From GCA-2687025 sp964473525 (GTDB lineage: Bacteria; Poribacteria; WGA-4E; GCA-2687025): a stretch of 64,000 nucleotides of DNA. The notes beneath the pieces were generated by a model. The model was given only the letters and a program-made list of their open reading frames with translations. It had not been told where the DNA came from and searched no databases. Within the stretch, counting starts at the first letter, position 1. The number at the start of each line of letters is the position of its first letter. The stretch is taken from assembly GCA_964473525.1 (NCBI GenBank), contig CAYYPK010000010.1:1-64000 (forward strand), read 5' to 3'. Made by a program: the position numbers and the translations under genes. Of the stretch, positions 7,911 to 16,479 are shown piece after piece.

Positions 7911-8930
7911 TCACTTCAGGCGCACGACGTTCCCCGTCTGTATGGATTCTACCTCGCGCCAGCACAGCTCCAAAGAGTTCCTCGCTGATTGCCCCGACAG
8001 CAGCGTCGGCTCGGCCTCGTTGGCGATGGTGTCCACCGCGTACTGGATCTCGCGCACGAAGCCGTCCTCGTCAGACAGCTCTGGCTCCGTCACGCCGTCC
8101 GCGGTCACCACGCACAACGGGCTGCCCCACGTTGAGTTGTACTGGATCGTGCCGTTCTCGAAGTAGATGTCGAATCCGTGCTCGAACGGCCGTCCGCTGT
8201 GTCCCATCGCCCCGCTCTGGCAGGTGACGGTGACGCCGAGTTCCTCGTAAGCGTAGTGCGTCGCGATGTACTGCGCGTGCTTGCCGTCAACGAGTATGCC
8301 CGACGAATACACGCTGTCGGGCACGCCGAGGATGTAGTTGATGAAGTCGGAGTCGTGGATGTGCAGGTCGATGCCAGGGCCGCCCGATTGCGGGAGATTG
8401 GTGTACGAATCCCCTCCCCACGACGGCGCCGAGATGATGCGCTTGAAGTTGGCGCCCTTGAGCGTGCCGAGCTCGCCGCTATCCAGCGTGCGTTTGATGT
8501 AGTCGAATTCAGGCCAGAACCGCAGCACCTGCCCCACGAAGAACTTCCGACCAGATGCGTTCGCCGCCGCGACCATCGCGTCGGCGTCCTCGAGCTGCAC
8601 CGCGATGGGCTTCTCCAGGAGCACGTGCTTGCCCGCCTCGAACGCCGCGATGGTGGTTGACTTGTGGAGCGCCGTCGGCAGGCAGATGTCGACGAGGTCC
8701 ACGTCATCGTCGGCGAGCATCTCATCTACCGAGCGGTACTTCTTGATTTCAGACAGGTCCACGTCACCACCGCGGCCGCCGAAGTTGCCCTGGATGTCGC
8801 TCCAGTCCCCGGACAGCTTCTTCTCGCTACGCGTGCAGATGGCCGTGACCGACCCGCCGGTGACCTGCTGGGCGGCGTCCCAATGGGTCTTCCCCATGAA
8901 GCCGATGCCGATGATGCCGATGCGTACCAT
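7911..8930 (-). CDS. Gfo/Idh/MocA family NAD(P)-dependent oxidoreductase
   Basis: The start is ATG 8930 with AGGA seven bases upstream; the product is 339 residues. The N-terminal Rossmann fold opens with VRIGIIGIGFMGKTH, matching the GxGxxG dinucleotide motif. The conserved EKPIA lysine motif follows HVLL at about residue 93. The C-terminal alpha/beta domain carries GGPGIDLHIHDSDFINYI, the usual substrate-site His/Asp region. Family members oxidise or reduce sugars, inositols or their derivatives; the substrate here is not determinable. It is one of four family members in this window. It is transcribed from its own promoter and diverges from the methyltransferase gene. Confidence 0.9.
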   Translation of the reverse strand: MVRIGIIGIGFMGKTHWDAAQQVTGGSVTAICTRSEKKLSGDWSDIQGNFGGRGGDVDLSEIKKYRSVDEMLADDDVDLVDICLPTALHKSTTIAAFEAGKHVLLEKPIAVQLEDADAMVAAANASGRKFFVGQVLRFWPEFDYIKRTLDSGELGTLKGANFKRIISAPSWGGDSYTNLPQSGGPGIDLHIHDSDFINYILGVPDSVYSSGILVDGKHAQYIATHYAYEELGVTVTCQSGAMGHSGRPFEHGFDIYFENGTIQYNSTWGSPLCVVTADGVTEPELSDEDGFVREIQYAVDTIANEAEPTLLSGQSARNSLELCWREVESIQTGNVVRLK

Positions 8931-8979
8931 TGCCGCGTCCTGCTGTGCTGCTTTGTGCGTCGATGCCACTCATGGACGC

Positions 8980-9008
8980 ATTGTCATGGCACGAGCGTGG
9001 TTTGTAAA
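8980..9008 (-). promoter_or_regulatory. Promoter for the oxidoreductase at 7911-8930
   Basis: On the minus strand TTTACA (9008-9003) and GACAAT (8985-8980) are spaced by 17 bases, about 50 bases upstream of the ATG at 8930. Confidence 0.5.
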
Positions 9009-9030
9009 GTCGAGCGGCGGCCAACCGGGG

Positions 9031-9060
9031 TTGCCGGACGCTCGACCACACGGGTACGGT
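9031..9060 (+). promoter_or_regulatory. Possible promoter for the methyltransferase at 9089-9724
   Basis: TTGCCG (9031-9036) and TACGGT (9055-9060) are spaced by 18 bases. If this is the promoter, a GTG start at 9059 would lie inside the -10 box. That favours the downstream start at 9089. Confidence 0.35.
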
Positions 9061-9088
9061 GCTCGCAGTGAACTCACTAGGACAGAGC

Positions 9089-9724
9089 GTGGATTGCCTT
9101 CTATGCCATTCGGCCACCGTTGCGGTCGCCCGCCATCGCGACCGGGACGTATACCTGTGCCCAGGGTGCGGGTTGGCGTTCGTTGACCCGGCGCACCACG
9201 TGACGGACGACGAAGCGCGCGCGGAGTACCTGCTGCACGACAACACGATGGAGTGCAAGGGCTACGTCGGCATGTTCGAGAAGAAGATCGCAACGCTCCA
9301 GGAACACTGTAGGGGCGTCTCGTCGGTGCTGGACTATGGCTGCGGTCCCGGCCCGGTGCTGGTCGAGTTGCTGCGGCGGCGTGGGTACGACGCCCACGGG
9401 TACGACCCGATGTTCTTCCCGGACGCCGATCTCGAACGCACATACGACTGCGTGGTATCGACCGAGGTGTTCGAGCACTTCATGGATCCGCCGGCCGAGT
9501 TCGCCAAGGTGCACCGGCTCGTGAAGCCTGGAGGCATCCTGGCCATCATGACCCTCCACCACGGCGAAGAGACCGACCTATCCACCTGGTGGTACCTCAA
9601 CGTGCCGTCGCACGTGGTCTTCTACTCATCGAGGACGTTCCGCTGGCTCGCGGAGCGGTACGGGTACGATGTCGCGCACACGGACCACAAGCGGTTCGTC
9701 ATCCTGCGGCAGGAGCCGACGTAG
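9089..9724 (+). CDS. Class I SAM-dependent methyltransferase with N-terminal zinc-ribbon
   Basis: I chose GTG 9089 because AGGA sits six bases upstream; GTGs at 9059 and 9068 are in frame but less well placed. The 211-residue product starts with two Cys pairs (C3/C6 and C24/C27) typical of a small zinc ribbon. The methyltransferase core then carries motif I VLDYGCGPG. Further core segments are GYDPMF, TEVFEHFMDP and LVKPGGILAIMTL. This layout is common in methyltransferases of sugar or lipid modification, but the acceptor is unknown. It stands alone, between a divergent oxidoreductase and hemA. Confidence 0.82.
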   Translation: MDCLLCHSATVAVARHRDRDVYLCPGCGLAFVDPAHHVTDDEARAEYLLHDNTMECKGYVGMFEKKIATLQEHCRGVSSVLDYGCGPGPVLVELLRRRGYDAHGYDPMFFPDADLERTYDCVVSTEVFEHFMDPPAEFAKVHRLVKPGGILAIMTLHHGEETDLSTWWYLNVPSHVVFYSSRTFRWLAERYGYDVAHTDHKRFVILRQEPT

Positions 9725-9726
9725 CC

Positions 9727-9755
9727 TTGCGCGAGGGCGGCCGGCTGTCTATCAA
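9727..9755 (+). promoter_or_regulatory. Possible hemA promoter
   Basis: TTGCGC (9727-9732) and TATCAA (9750-9755) have a 17-base spacer and lie just after the methyltransferase stop. Transcription would begin about 17 bases before the hemA ATG, leaving little room for a ribosome-binding site, and none is obvious. Confidence 0.35.
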
Positions 9756-9778
9756 TAGGGCGGTATGGATACTGTCCT

Positions 9779-11065
9779 ATGCACTGTTATCTGCGCGGTC
9801 TGAACCACGAAACGGCTCCCGCCGCCGTGCGCGAGAAGCTGGCCCTCTCGGCTGACGACACGCGCGACATCCTCACCGCCCTCTCCGCCGCTGGCATCCC
9901 AGAAGCCGTCGTCCTCGCGACATGCAACCGCACCGAGTTCTACGTCGCTGGCGCGCCGCCCCACGTCCTGGCGGCGGTCACCCGCCGCGTGATCGGCGAC
10001 ATGGTCCCGTCCGCGCGCGACATCCACGAAGAGCACTGGTATGAGGCGACATACGGCGACGCCATCGAGCGTCTGCTGCGCGTCGCGTCGGGCCTCGACT
10101 CGCTGGTTCTCGGCGAACCTGAGATCCTCGGCCAGGTCCGCTCCGCGTGGAACCTGGCGCGCGACGCGGGCTGCACCAGCACGTTCTTCAACGAGGTGTT
10201 CCAGCGTTGCTTCCGCGTTGCGAAGCGTGTGAGGACGGAGACAGGACTTGGGTCCGGCGCGGTCTCGCTGGCGTCGGCCGCGTATCAGACGCTCAGGGCG
10301 GATCTCGGGACGCTCACGGGCAAGACGGCCGTGTTGCTGGGAACAGGAGAGATCGCTGGGCAGATGGCGAAGTACCTCCTGTCCGGCGACATGGCTCGCG
10401 TCTGCGTTGTCAGCCGGAGCGTCGAGCGGGCAGCCGAATTCGCCGAGCCCCTCGGCGCGGAGCCGTTCGCGATCGACGCACTTCCGTCGCTACTCGCCGA
10501 GGCGGACGCGCTCGTGACTGCCACGTCGTGTCCCACCCCGCTGGTGACGCCGGACACGCTGACCGGCCCGTCGTCGCGGCTAGCGATCGTCGACCTCGCG
10601 CATCCCCGCAACGTCTCCCACGAGGTCGGCGAACTGGCGGGCGTAACGCTACACGCTATTGACGACCTGAAGCGCAAGGTCGACGAGGGGCTCGCCGCTC
10701 GTCGCGCTCGCGCGCCGGAAGCCGAGGCGTTCGTGCGACGCGAAGTGCGACGCCTCGCCGAATGGCACGGGTCGCGCCCGTTGACACAGAGTGTGAAGGA
10801 CTTCCGCGCCTCGTTCGAGCAGACACGTCGAGCCGAGATCACCCGCGCGGCAGCTGGATTGGACGACGCTTCCTTAGCCGCTCTGGACGAGCTGTCGCGC
10901 CGGCTCGTGGCAAAGGTTCTGCACGAACCTACGTTGTCCATGAAGTCCCTGGACATCCGGGATCCGCGGGACCGGCAGCGGCTCGCCGCCATCGAGCAGG
11001 CGTTCTCCCTGCGCGCCGAACCGGCTCCCAGGCCGACGTGGGCGGACCTCGAAGCCGCCGACTGA
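9779..11065 (+). CDS. hemA: Glutamyl-tRNA reductase
   Basis: This 428-residue protein reduces glutamyl-tRNA(Glu) to glutamate-1-semialdehyde with NADPH, the first step of C5-pathway tetrapyrrole synthesis. The N-terminal catalytic domain shows GLNHETAP and ATCNRTEFY, with nucleophile Cys49. LGEPEILGQVR and the NADPH-binding segment around VLLGTGEIAGQMA follow. The C-terminal dimerisation domain has the expected LTQSVKDFRASFEQ region. Length is normal for the family. ATG 9779 is the only sensible start. No other heme gene is adjacent. It ends convergently, four bases from the aldo/keto reductase. Confidence 0.96.
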   Translation: MHCYLRGLNHETAPAAVREKLALSADDTRDILTALSAAGIPEAVVLATCNRTEFYVAGAPPHVLAAVTRRVIGDMVPSARDIHEEHWYEATYGDAIERLLRVASGLDSLVLGEPEILGQVRSAWNLARDAGCTSTFFNEVFQRCFRVAKRVRTETGLGSGAVSLASAAYQTLRADLGTLTGKTAVLLGTGEIAGQMAKYLLSGDMARVCVVSRSVERAAEFAEPLGAEPFAIDALPSLLAEADALVTATSCPTPLVTPDTLTGPSSRLAIVDLAHPRNVSHEVGELAGVTLHAIDDLKRKVDEGLAARRARAPEAEAFVRREVRRLAEWHGSRPLTQSVKDFRASFEQTRRAEITRAAAGLDDASLAALDELSRRLVAKVLHEPTLSMKSLDIRDPRDRQRLAAIEQAFSLRAEPAPRPTWADLEAAD

Positions 11066-11069
11066 TTCC

Positions 11070-11990
11070 CTAGCGACTGTCCGCTTTCAGACCCAGCCAC
11101 TGCACCTCGTCGGTGGACAGGTCGATCTTCTCGGCCTCAAGGCACGCCTCAAGCTCCGGCATGCTCGCAGGCCCAACGAGCGGGAATGTTGGGAACGACT
11201 GCGCGAGCACGAAGGCGAGCGCGATCTGGATCGGCGACGCGCCGCGCTCGGCCGCGAGCTCTTCGGCCCGCGCCAGCCTTCCGAAGTTCGCGTCCGAGTA
11301 GTAGACGCGCACGACTTCTTCGTTCGACGTGTCGTCGGGGCGGAACCGCCCGCTGAAGAATCCGCCTGCCTGGGCTGACCACGGGAACAGCGGGAATTGG
11401 GTCGCCTCCCGCCACGCAAGATCGTCCTCACCGATCCATCTCACGCCGTGCCAGCGCGGCTCGTTGGGCGTGGCGAGGCTGAGATGTTCGCTGGAGCCGA
11501 TCATCCCGACGAGACCGCGAGCGTCCGCGTACTCGTTGAGCTCCGTCAGCCGGGCCGTGGACCAGTTGGACCCGCCGTACGACCGTATCTGGCCGGCGTC
11601 AATCGCCTCGTTGGCGGCCTCGACGATGACGCTGACCGGCTTGGTGGGGTCGTCGCGGTGCAGCATCCATATGTCGATGTAGTCCGTGCGGAGCTTCTCC
11701 AGGTTGGCTGCGATCCCCTCTCGTATGCCCTCGGTCGTGATGTCCTCCAGCTCATGGCACGCCTTGTCCAGGACAACTACGGATTCGCGGGAGCCGCGCG
11801 CCTCTAGCCAGTCTGCGATGGCGGGCTCCGAGCCGTACACTTGCGCGGTGTCGAGGATGTTCCCCCCATTCGCCACGAACAGGTCCAGCATGTCGAAAGT
11901 CAGCTCGCGCGGCGCGCGCGTGAACACCATGGTGCCAAGAACCAGACGCGAGACATCGCGTCCCAATTGGTCTAGATGGAAGGTCCGCAT
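11070..11990 (-). CDS. Aldo/keto reductase
   Basis: Start ATG 11990 follows AGGAG with good spacing, giving 306 residues. The catalytic tetrad of the family is recognisable. It comprises Asp and Tyr in ILDTAQVYG, Lys in VVLDKACH, and His in DIWMLHRDD. The C-terminal cofactor region contains SPIQIALAFVL. The enzyme is expected to reduce or oxidise sugar-type carbonyls with NADPH as a TIM-barrel monomer; the substrate is unknown. It lies 38 bases after recG on the same strand and may be read through from it. Confidence 0.88.
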   Translation of the reverse strand: MRTFHLDQLGRDVSRLVLGTMVFTRAPRELTFDMLDLFVANGGNILDTAQVYGSEPAIADWLEARGSRESVVVLDKACHELEDITTEGIREGIAANLEKLRTDYIDIWMLHRDDPTKPVSVIVEAANEAIDAGQIRSYGGSNWSTARLTELNEYADARGLVGMIGSSEHLSLATPNEPRWHGVRWIGEDDLAWREATQFPLFPWSAQAGGFFSGRFRPDDTSNEEVVRVYYSDANFGRLARAEELAAERGASPIQIALAFVLAQSFPTFPLVGPASMPELEACLEAEKIDLSTDEVQWLGLKADSR

Positions 11991-12028
11991 ACGCAACTCC
12001 TGCCGTGAGTACCGAGCGCGGCGGCGTG

Positions 12029-14263
12029 CTAGCCAACCGACGCCAGTTGTAGTTTGCCGCCCCAAGCGCGCTTCACTTGCTCCCGCAGGACGGCGTGGTC
12101 TGCCGCAGCCAGGGACGGGTCGTGCTGCATGAGAGCGGTCGCCTCGTTGCGGGCGGCCTCGAGCAGCCGGCCGTCCGTCACGAGGCTGCCAAGCTTGAGG
12201 TCCGGCATGCCTGCCTGACGCGTGCCCAGAATCTCACCCGGGCCGCGGATCTTGAGATCTTCCTCGGCGATGACGAAGCCGTCGTTCGTCGCGACCATCA
12301 CGTCCAGGCGGCGGAGCGCGTCGTCCGACTTCGGCCAGCCGACCAGAGCGCAGTATGACTCATGGTCACCACGCCCTACACGTCCGCGCAGTTGGTGCAA
12401 CTGCGCGAGGCCGAACCGGTCGGCGTGCTCGATGATCATGACGTTGGCGTTCGGGACATCCACGCCCACCTCAATGACGGTCGTCGACACGAGCACGTCG
12501 ATCTCGTGAGCGTGGAACCGCGCCATGACGTCCGACTTCTCGTCGGTTGACAGTCGCCCGTGCAGCAGGCCCACCCGCCAATCCGCGAAGCGGAGGGACA
12601 GCTCCGCGTGTCCGTCGACGGCCGCCTGTACGTCCTCCAGCTTCTCCGACTCCTCAATGAGTGGATAGATGACGTACGTCTGCCGGCCTTTCCGCAACTG
12701 CGCCTCGGTGAAGCGGTAGAGGTGGTCCCTTTCGCCGTCAGTGAACCGCTTGGTGATTATCGGCACGCGGCCCGGTGGGAGCTCGTCGATGATGCTTAAC
12801 GTCAGGTCGCCATACGCCGTCAAGGCCAGCGTCCTGGGGATCGGCGTCGCCGTCATCACGAGCGTGTCTACGCCGTGCCCCTTCGTACGCATCTTCGCGC
12901 GCTGCAACACGCCGAACCGGTGCTGCTCGTCCGTCACGACCAGACCCAGGTCCGCGAAGGAGACGCTGTCCTGTATGAGCGCGTGCGTGCCTATGGCGAC
13001 ATCCGCCTCGCCGGACTCGATCATCTCCCTGGCCTCCCGCTTCGCGGCGGCGGGCATGTCCCCCTTGAGCAGCACGGCCTGAATCCCGGCCGACGCGAAC
13101 AACGCCGAGAGCGTCTGGAGGTGCTGTTCGGCCAGGATCTCCGTGGGCGCCATGATGGCTCCCTGGAAGCCGTTCGCGACCGCGTGCGCGAGCGCTATGC
13201 CGGCGACGACGGTCTTGCCGGAGCCTACGTCGCCTTGCAGCAGACGGCTCATCGCCTTGTCGCGCCGCATGTCCTGCTCGATCTCGTCCACCGCGCGCGC
13301 CTGCGCCTCCGTCAGCGTGAATGGGAGAGCGGCCCGAAGCGCCCGCGGCTTGGCTCCCCCCGTGTCGAACGCGATGCCGGGCAGTTCGTCTTCGTTGGCT
13401 CCCTTGCGCAGAAGCAGCCCTAGCTGTAGCAGGAAGAACTCCTCGAACACGAGACGCTTGCGAGCCGCGTGCAGCGCGCCAGCCGAGTCAGGAAGGTGGA
13501 TCTGCCGCAGGGATTCGGCCCGATGCATGAGCTCGTGTCGTCGGCGAACGCCCTCGGGAAGCGGCTCGGGCGCCTCGTTCACGCGCGCCCGCACGACGCG
13601 TGCGACGAACGTCCGCAACGCGCGTTGCGGCAGATCCCCGGTCAGCCGGTACACGGGCACGAGGCGACCCGTATGCACGAGGTCTGCTTCCTCCGACGAC
13701 AGTACTTCGTACTCGAAGGTTGTGGCTTCGACTCGCGCGTCGCTCCGCTGCGACCGCTTGAACTTGCCCGTCACAACCACCGATTCATCGACGCGTAGCG
13801 ACTTCTTCAGGTAGCCAGCGCGCCGGCCAAAGCCCACGAGGCCGCCCAGGGCGGTGCCGTCGTAGATAATCGTCTTCGTGACCTTCGGGCCGCCCGCCTT
13901 GCGGGTGGGCACGTCGACGTGGCGGACGATGCGCCCCTGGACGGTCTCGAACTCACTCGTCGACCCGGCCTGCGCAAGCGGTGTCATGCGCGAGCGGTCC
14001 AGGTAGTCGCGCGGGTAGTTCTCGAGACAGTCACCGAGGGTCAGCACTCCCAGCTTGCGCAGCAACTCGATCCGGTTCTCCGAGATACGCGCGACGGACG
14101 TGATCGGCACGTCGGCGTGGTCCAGCCGGGTTGGGTCCAACTCCGTCGGCGGGTATCCGATGGCTACGCTTGGCGGCGGGTCGGCTGGCTCGTTACGCCG
14201 CGCGCGCGGCGCGTCGCTGTCTGGGGGCAGGTCGAAGCGCCCCTGCATGTCGTCGGAAGGCAT
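12029..14263 (-). CDS. recG: ATP-dependent DNA helicase RecG
   Basis: The 744-residue product is slightly longer than the usual ~690 because of an extra N-terminal tail. A helix-hairpin-like region around LLRKLGVLTLGDCLENYPRD (68-87) leads the wedge/OB domain, where YDGTALGGLVGFG is recognisable. The helicase core shows Walker A GDVGSGKT (344-351), Walker B DEQH (445-448), MTATPIPRT and the RecG-specific RGRVGRG and KIRGPGE segments. RecG unwinds branched DNA and reverses stalled forks. It is followed upstream by rel/spoT and recJ on the same strand. Confidence 0.97.
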   Translation of the reverse strand: MPSDDMQGRFDLPPDSDAPRARRNEPADPPPSVAIGYPPTELDPTRLDHADVPITSVARISENRIELLRKLGVLTLGDCLENYPRDYLDRSRMTPLAQAGSTSEFETVQGRIVRHVDVPTRKAGGPKVTKTIIYDGTALGGLVGFGRRAGYLKKSLRVDESVVVTGKFKRSQRSDARVEATTFEYEVLSSEEADLVHTGRLVPVYRLTGDLPQRALRTFVARVVRARVNEAPEPLPEGVRRRHELMHRAESLRQIHLPDSAGALHAARKRLVFEEFFLLQLGLLLRKGANEDELPGIAFDTGGAKPRALRAALPFTLTEAQARAVDEIEQDMRRDKAMSRLLQGDVGSGKTVVAGIALAHAVANGFQGAIMAPTEILAEQHLQTLSALFASAGIQAVLLKGDMPAAAKREAREMIESGEADVAIGTHALIQDSVSFADLGLVVTDEQHRFGVLQRAKMRTKGHGVDTLVMTATPIPRTLALTAYGDLTLSIIDELPPGRVPIITKRFTDGERDHLYRFTEAQLRKGRQTYVIYPLIEESEKLEDVQAAVDGHAELSLRFADWRVGLLHGRLSTDEKSDVMARFHAHEIDVLVSTTVIEVGVDVPNANVMIIEHADRFGLAQLHQLRGRVGRGDHESYCALVGWPKSDDALRRLDVMVATNDGFVIAEEDLKIRGPGEILGTRQAGMPDLKLGSLVTDGRLLEAARNEATALMQHDPSLAAADHAVLREQVKRAWGGKLQLASVG

Positions 14264-14325
14264 GGCGGACTCGTCGGGTATCAGGACGCCGCCCCACGCG
14301 TCGGCAGCGGCGAGGGAAGTCTACG

Positions 14326-16479
14326 CTAGCCGCAGCGACGTCGGGACACGCGACGCACGCCGCGCACCCGCGCGAGAGTCGTGCGAAGCGATTCGAGCTG
14401 AAGCGCGTCGGTGACCTTGATGGTCCAGTGATGGACCGCCGTGAACGTGTCCGGCGTGCGCACCTCGCCTGACACGATGCTCAGCCCCATCGCGGCGATG
14501 GCGTCGCTGATGTCGCGCACGAGGCCTGTTCTGTCGTTGCTCTCGATCACGATCTCCGTGGGGAACGTCTCCCGGCCGGACGCCGACCATTCGATCGTCA
14601 CGATGCGTTCAAATTCGCCGGCGATGCGCGGACAGTCGCGCATGTGGACGGTGACCCCGCGGCCCCGCGTGACGTAGCCGACCACGTTGTCACCGGGCAA
14701 CGGCGCGCAGCACTTCGCCACTCGCATGACGGTGTGCTCGATACCGTCGAGCCGCGCGTCGATCATCTGCGCGGGTCGGGGCTTCTCTGGCTCCGGTTCC
14801 TCCGCTTGATGCTCGAGTGGGGCGAGGCTGTGGTACACGCGCTGCGGCGATATCTGGCCCGCGCCAACGTCGGCGAGCAGCGCGTCCGCCGACTCCGCGT
14901 CGTACTCCTCCGCCAATGCCACCAGCCGCTCTGGCGTGAGGAGGCCCTTGGGCGTGAGTCCGTGCTGGCGCAACTCCGTGGCGATGAGCTGTCGCCCCAC
15001 CGTGACGTTCTGTTCGAATTCCTGCTCGCGGAACCAGTGCTTGATCTTGTTCCGCGCGCGCGGTGTCTTAACGTGCCGGAGCCAGTCTCGGCTAGGCTTG
15101 CCGTCGGTGTCCGTCAGGATCTCAACGACGTCGCCCGTCTTCAGCTCAGACTTCAGGTGCACGATGCGTCCATTCGCGCGGGCGCCCACGGTGGAGAACC
15201 CCACCTCGGTGTGAACGGCGAACGCGAAGTCGAGTGGCGTTGCCCCGGTTCGAAGTCGCTTCACATCTCCCTTGGGCGTGAACACGTGGATTTCGTCGTC
15301 GAACAGTTCGCCGCGCATCGACTGCAAGAACTCGCTGTCGTTGCGCACATCCTGTATCTCGGAGAGGACATCCCGCAACACGGCGAACCGGTCGATCCAG
15401 CCGCGCCTGCGCGCCGACGACCCACCCACCTCCGGCGACTTGTAAGTCCAGTGGGCCGCGACGCCCTTCTCGCACATCTCGTCCATCTCGAACGTGCGGA
15501 TCTGGATCTCAATCGGCCGGCCGCGATCGAAGACGCTCGTGTGTAGCGACTGATAGCCGTTCGACTTAGCGTTGGCGATGTAGTCGTTGAATCGCCCGGG
15601 GACGGGCGTCCACGCGGCGTGGATCGTGCCGACCGCCGCGTAGCAGTCCGGATCGTCGTCGACCAGCACCCGGAACGCGACCAGGTCGTCGATGTGCTCG
15701 AACGGCACGCCGCGCACGTTGATTTTCCGGTAGATGCTGTACAGGTGCTTCGAGCGGCCCCGCACCTCGACGGACTTCAGTCCGCTCTTCTCCAGCTGGG
15801 CGCGCAGCAGCCCGACGAACTCCTCGGTGTACGTCTCGCGTTCCTCACGCTTCACCTGCACCATACGCGCGATATCGCGGTACCCCTCGGGGTCGAGGGC
15901 CTTGAACGCGAGATCCTCCAGCTCGTTGCGCATCTGGTGGATGCCCAGACGGGCGGCGAGCGGCGCGTAGATGTCCTTCGTCTCCATCGCGATGCGGCGA
16001 CGCTGCACCGGCTGCATGAACTGGATCGTCTCCATGTTGTGGAGACGATCGGCGAGCTTGACGATGATGACCCGGACGTCGCGCGTCATCCCCAGCACCA
16101 TCTGGCGGTAGTTCTCCGCCTGGCGTTCCTCGAACCGTTGGATGCGCTCGCGGCCCATCCACGTCAGCTTCGTCACGCCCTCGACGATGCGGGTGATGGA
16201 CTCGCCGAACACCTCGCGGAGCTCCTCGGCGGTGGTGTCGGTGTCTTCCAGGACGTCGTGCAGCAGCCCGGCGCAGACGGTGGCGACGTCCATGGGCATG
16301 CCGGCGAGGTGGTAGGCAACCTCGTACGGGTGCACGAAGAAGGGGCACTTGGATCGACGCTCCTGACCCGCGTGGCGCTCCTCGGCAAGGTCGTACGCCG
16401 CGCGGAGGATATCCACGTCCTCCTGCTCCAAGCCGGGCCGATGCTGTCGGACAAGGCCGAGGAGTTCGTCGAAGCTCAT
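14326..16479 (-). CDS. rel: Bifunctional (p)ppGpp synthetase/hydrolase, RelA/SpoT (Rel) family
   Basis: Start ATG 16479 overlaps the recJ stop by four bases (ATGA), so the two are translationally coupled; the product is 717 residues. The N-terminal HD hydrolase domain is intact (FFVHPYEVA, then HD at 74-75 in GLLHDVLEDT). The synthetase domain includes LYSIYRKI and RFNDYIANAKSNGYQSLHT. A TGS domain is visible around VFTPKGDVKRLRTGATPLDF, and an ACT domain ends the chain. Intact HD and synthetase motifs argue for both making and degrading (p)ppGpp. No second copy is visible in this window. Confidence 0.95.
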   Translation of the reverse strand: MSFDELLGLVRQHRPGLEQEDVDILRAAYDLAEERHAGQERRSKCPFFVHPYEVAYHLAGMPMDVATVCAGLLHDVLEDTDTTAEELREVFGESITRIVEGVTKLTWMGRERIQRFEERQAENYRQMVLGMTRDVRVIIVKLADRLHNMETIQFMQPVQRRRIAMETKDIYAPLAARLGIHQMRNELEDLAFKALDPEGYRDIARMVQVKREERETYTEEFVGLLRAQLEKSGLKSVEVRGRSKHLYSIYRKINVRGVPFEHIDDLVAFRVLVDDDPDCYAAVGTIHAAWTPVPGRFNDYIANAKSNGYQSLHTSVFDRGRPIEIQIRTFEMDEMCEKGVAAHWTYKSPEVGGSSARRRGWIDRFAVLRDVLSEIQDVRNDSEFLQSMRGELFDDEIHVFTPKGDVKRLRTGATPLDFAFAVHTEVGFSTVGARANGRIVHLKSELKTGDVVEILTDTDGKPSRDWLRHVKTPRARNKIKHWFREQEFEQNVTVGRQLIATELRQHGLTPKGLLTPERLVALAEEYDAESADALLADVGAGQISPQRVYHSLAPLEHQAEEPEPEKPRPAQMIDARLDGIEHTVMRVAKCCAPLPGDNVVGYVTRGRGVTVHMRDCPRIAGEFERIVTIEWSASGRETFPTEIVIESNDRTGLVRDISDAIAAMGLSIVSGEVRTPDTFTAVHHWTIKVTDALQLESLRTTLARVRGVRRVSRRRCG

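Noticed and set aside
9059..9088. Upstream GTG starts of the methyltransferase
   Set aside because: GTG 9059 lies within the putative -10 box and GTG 9068 lacks a ribosome-binding site; GTG 9089 has AGGA at suitable spacing.
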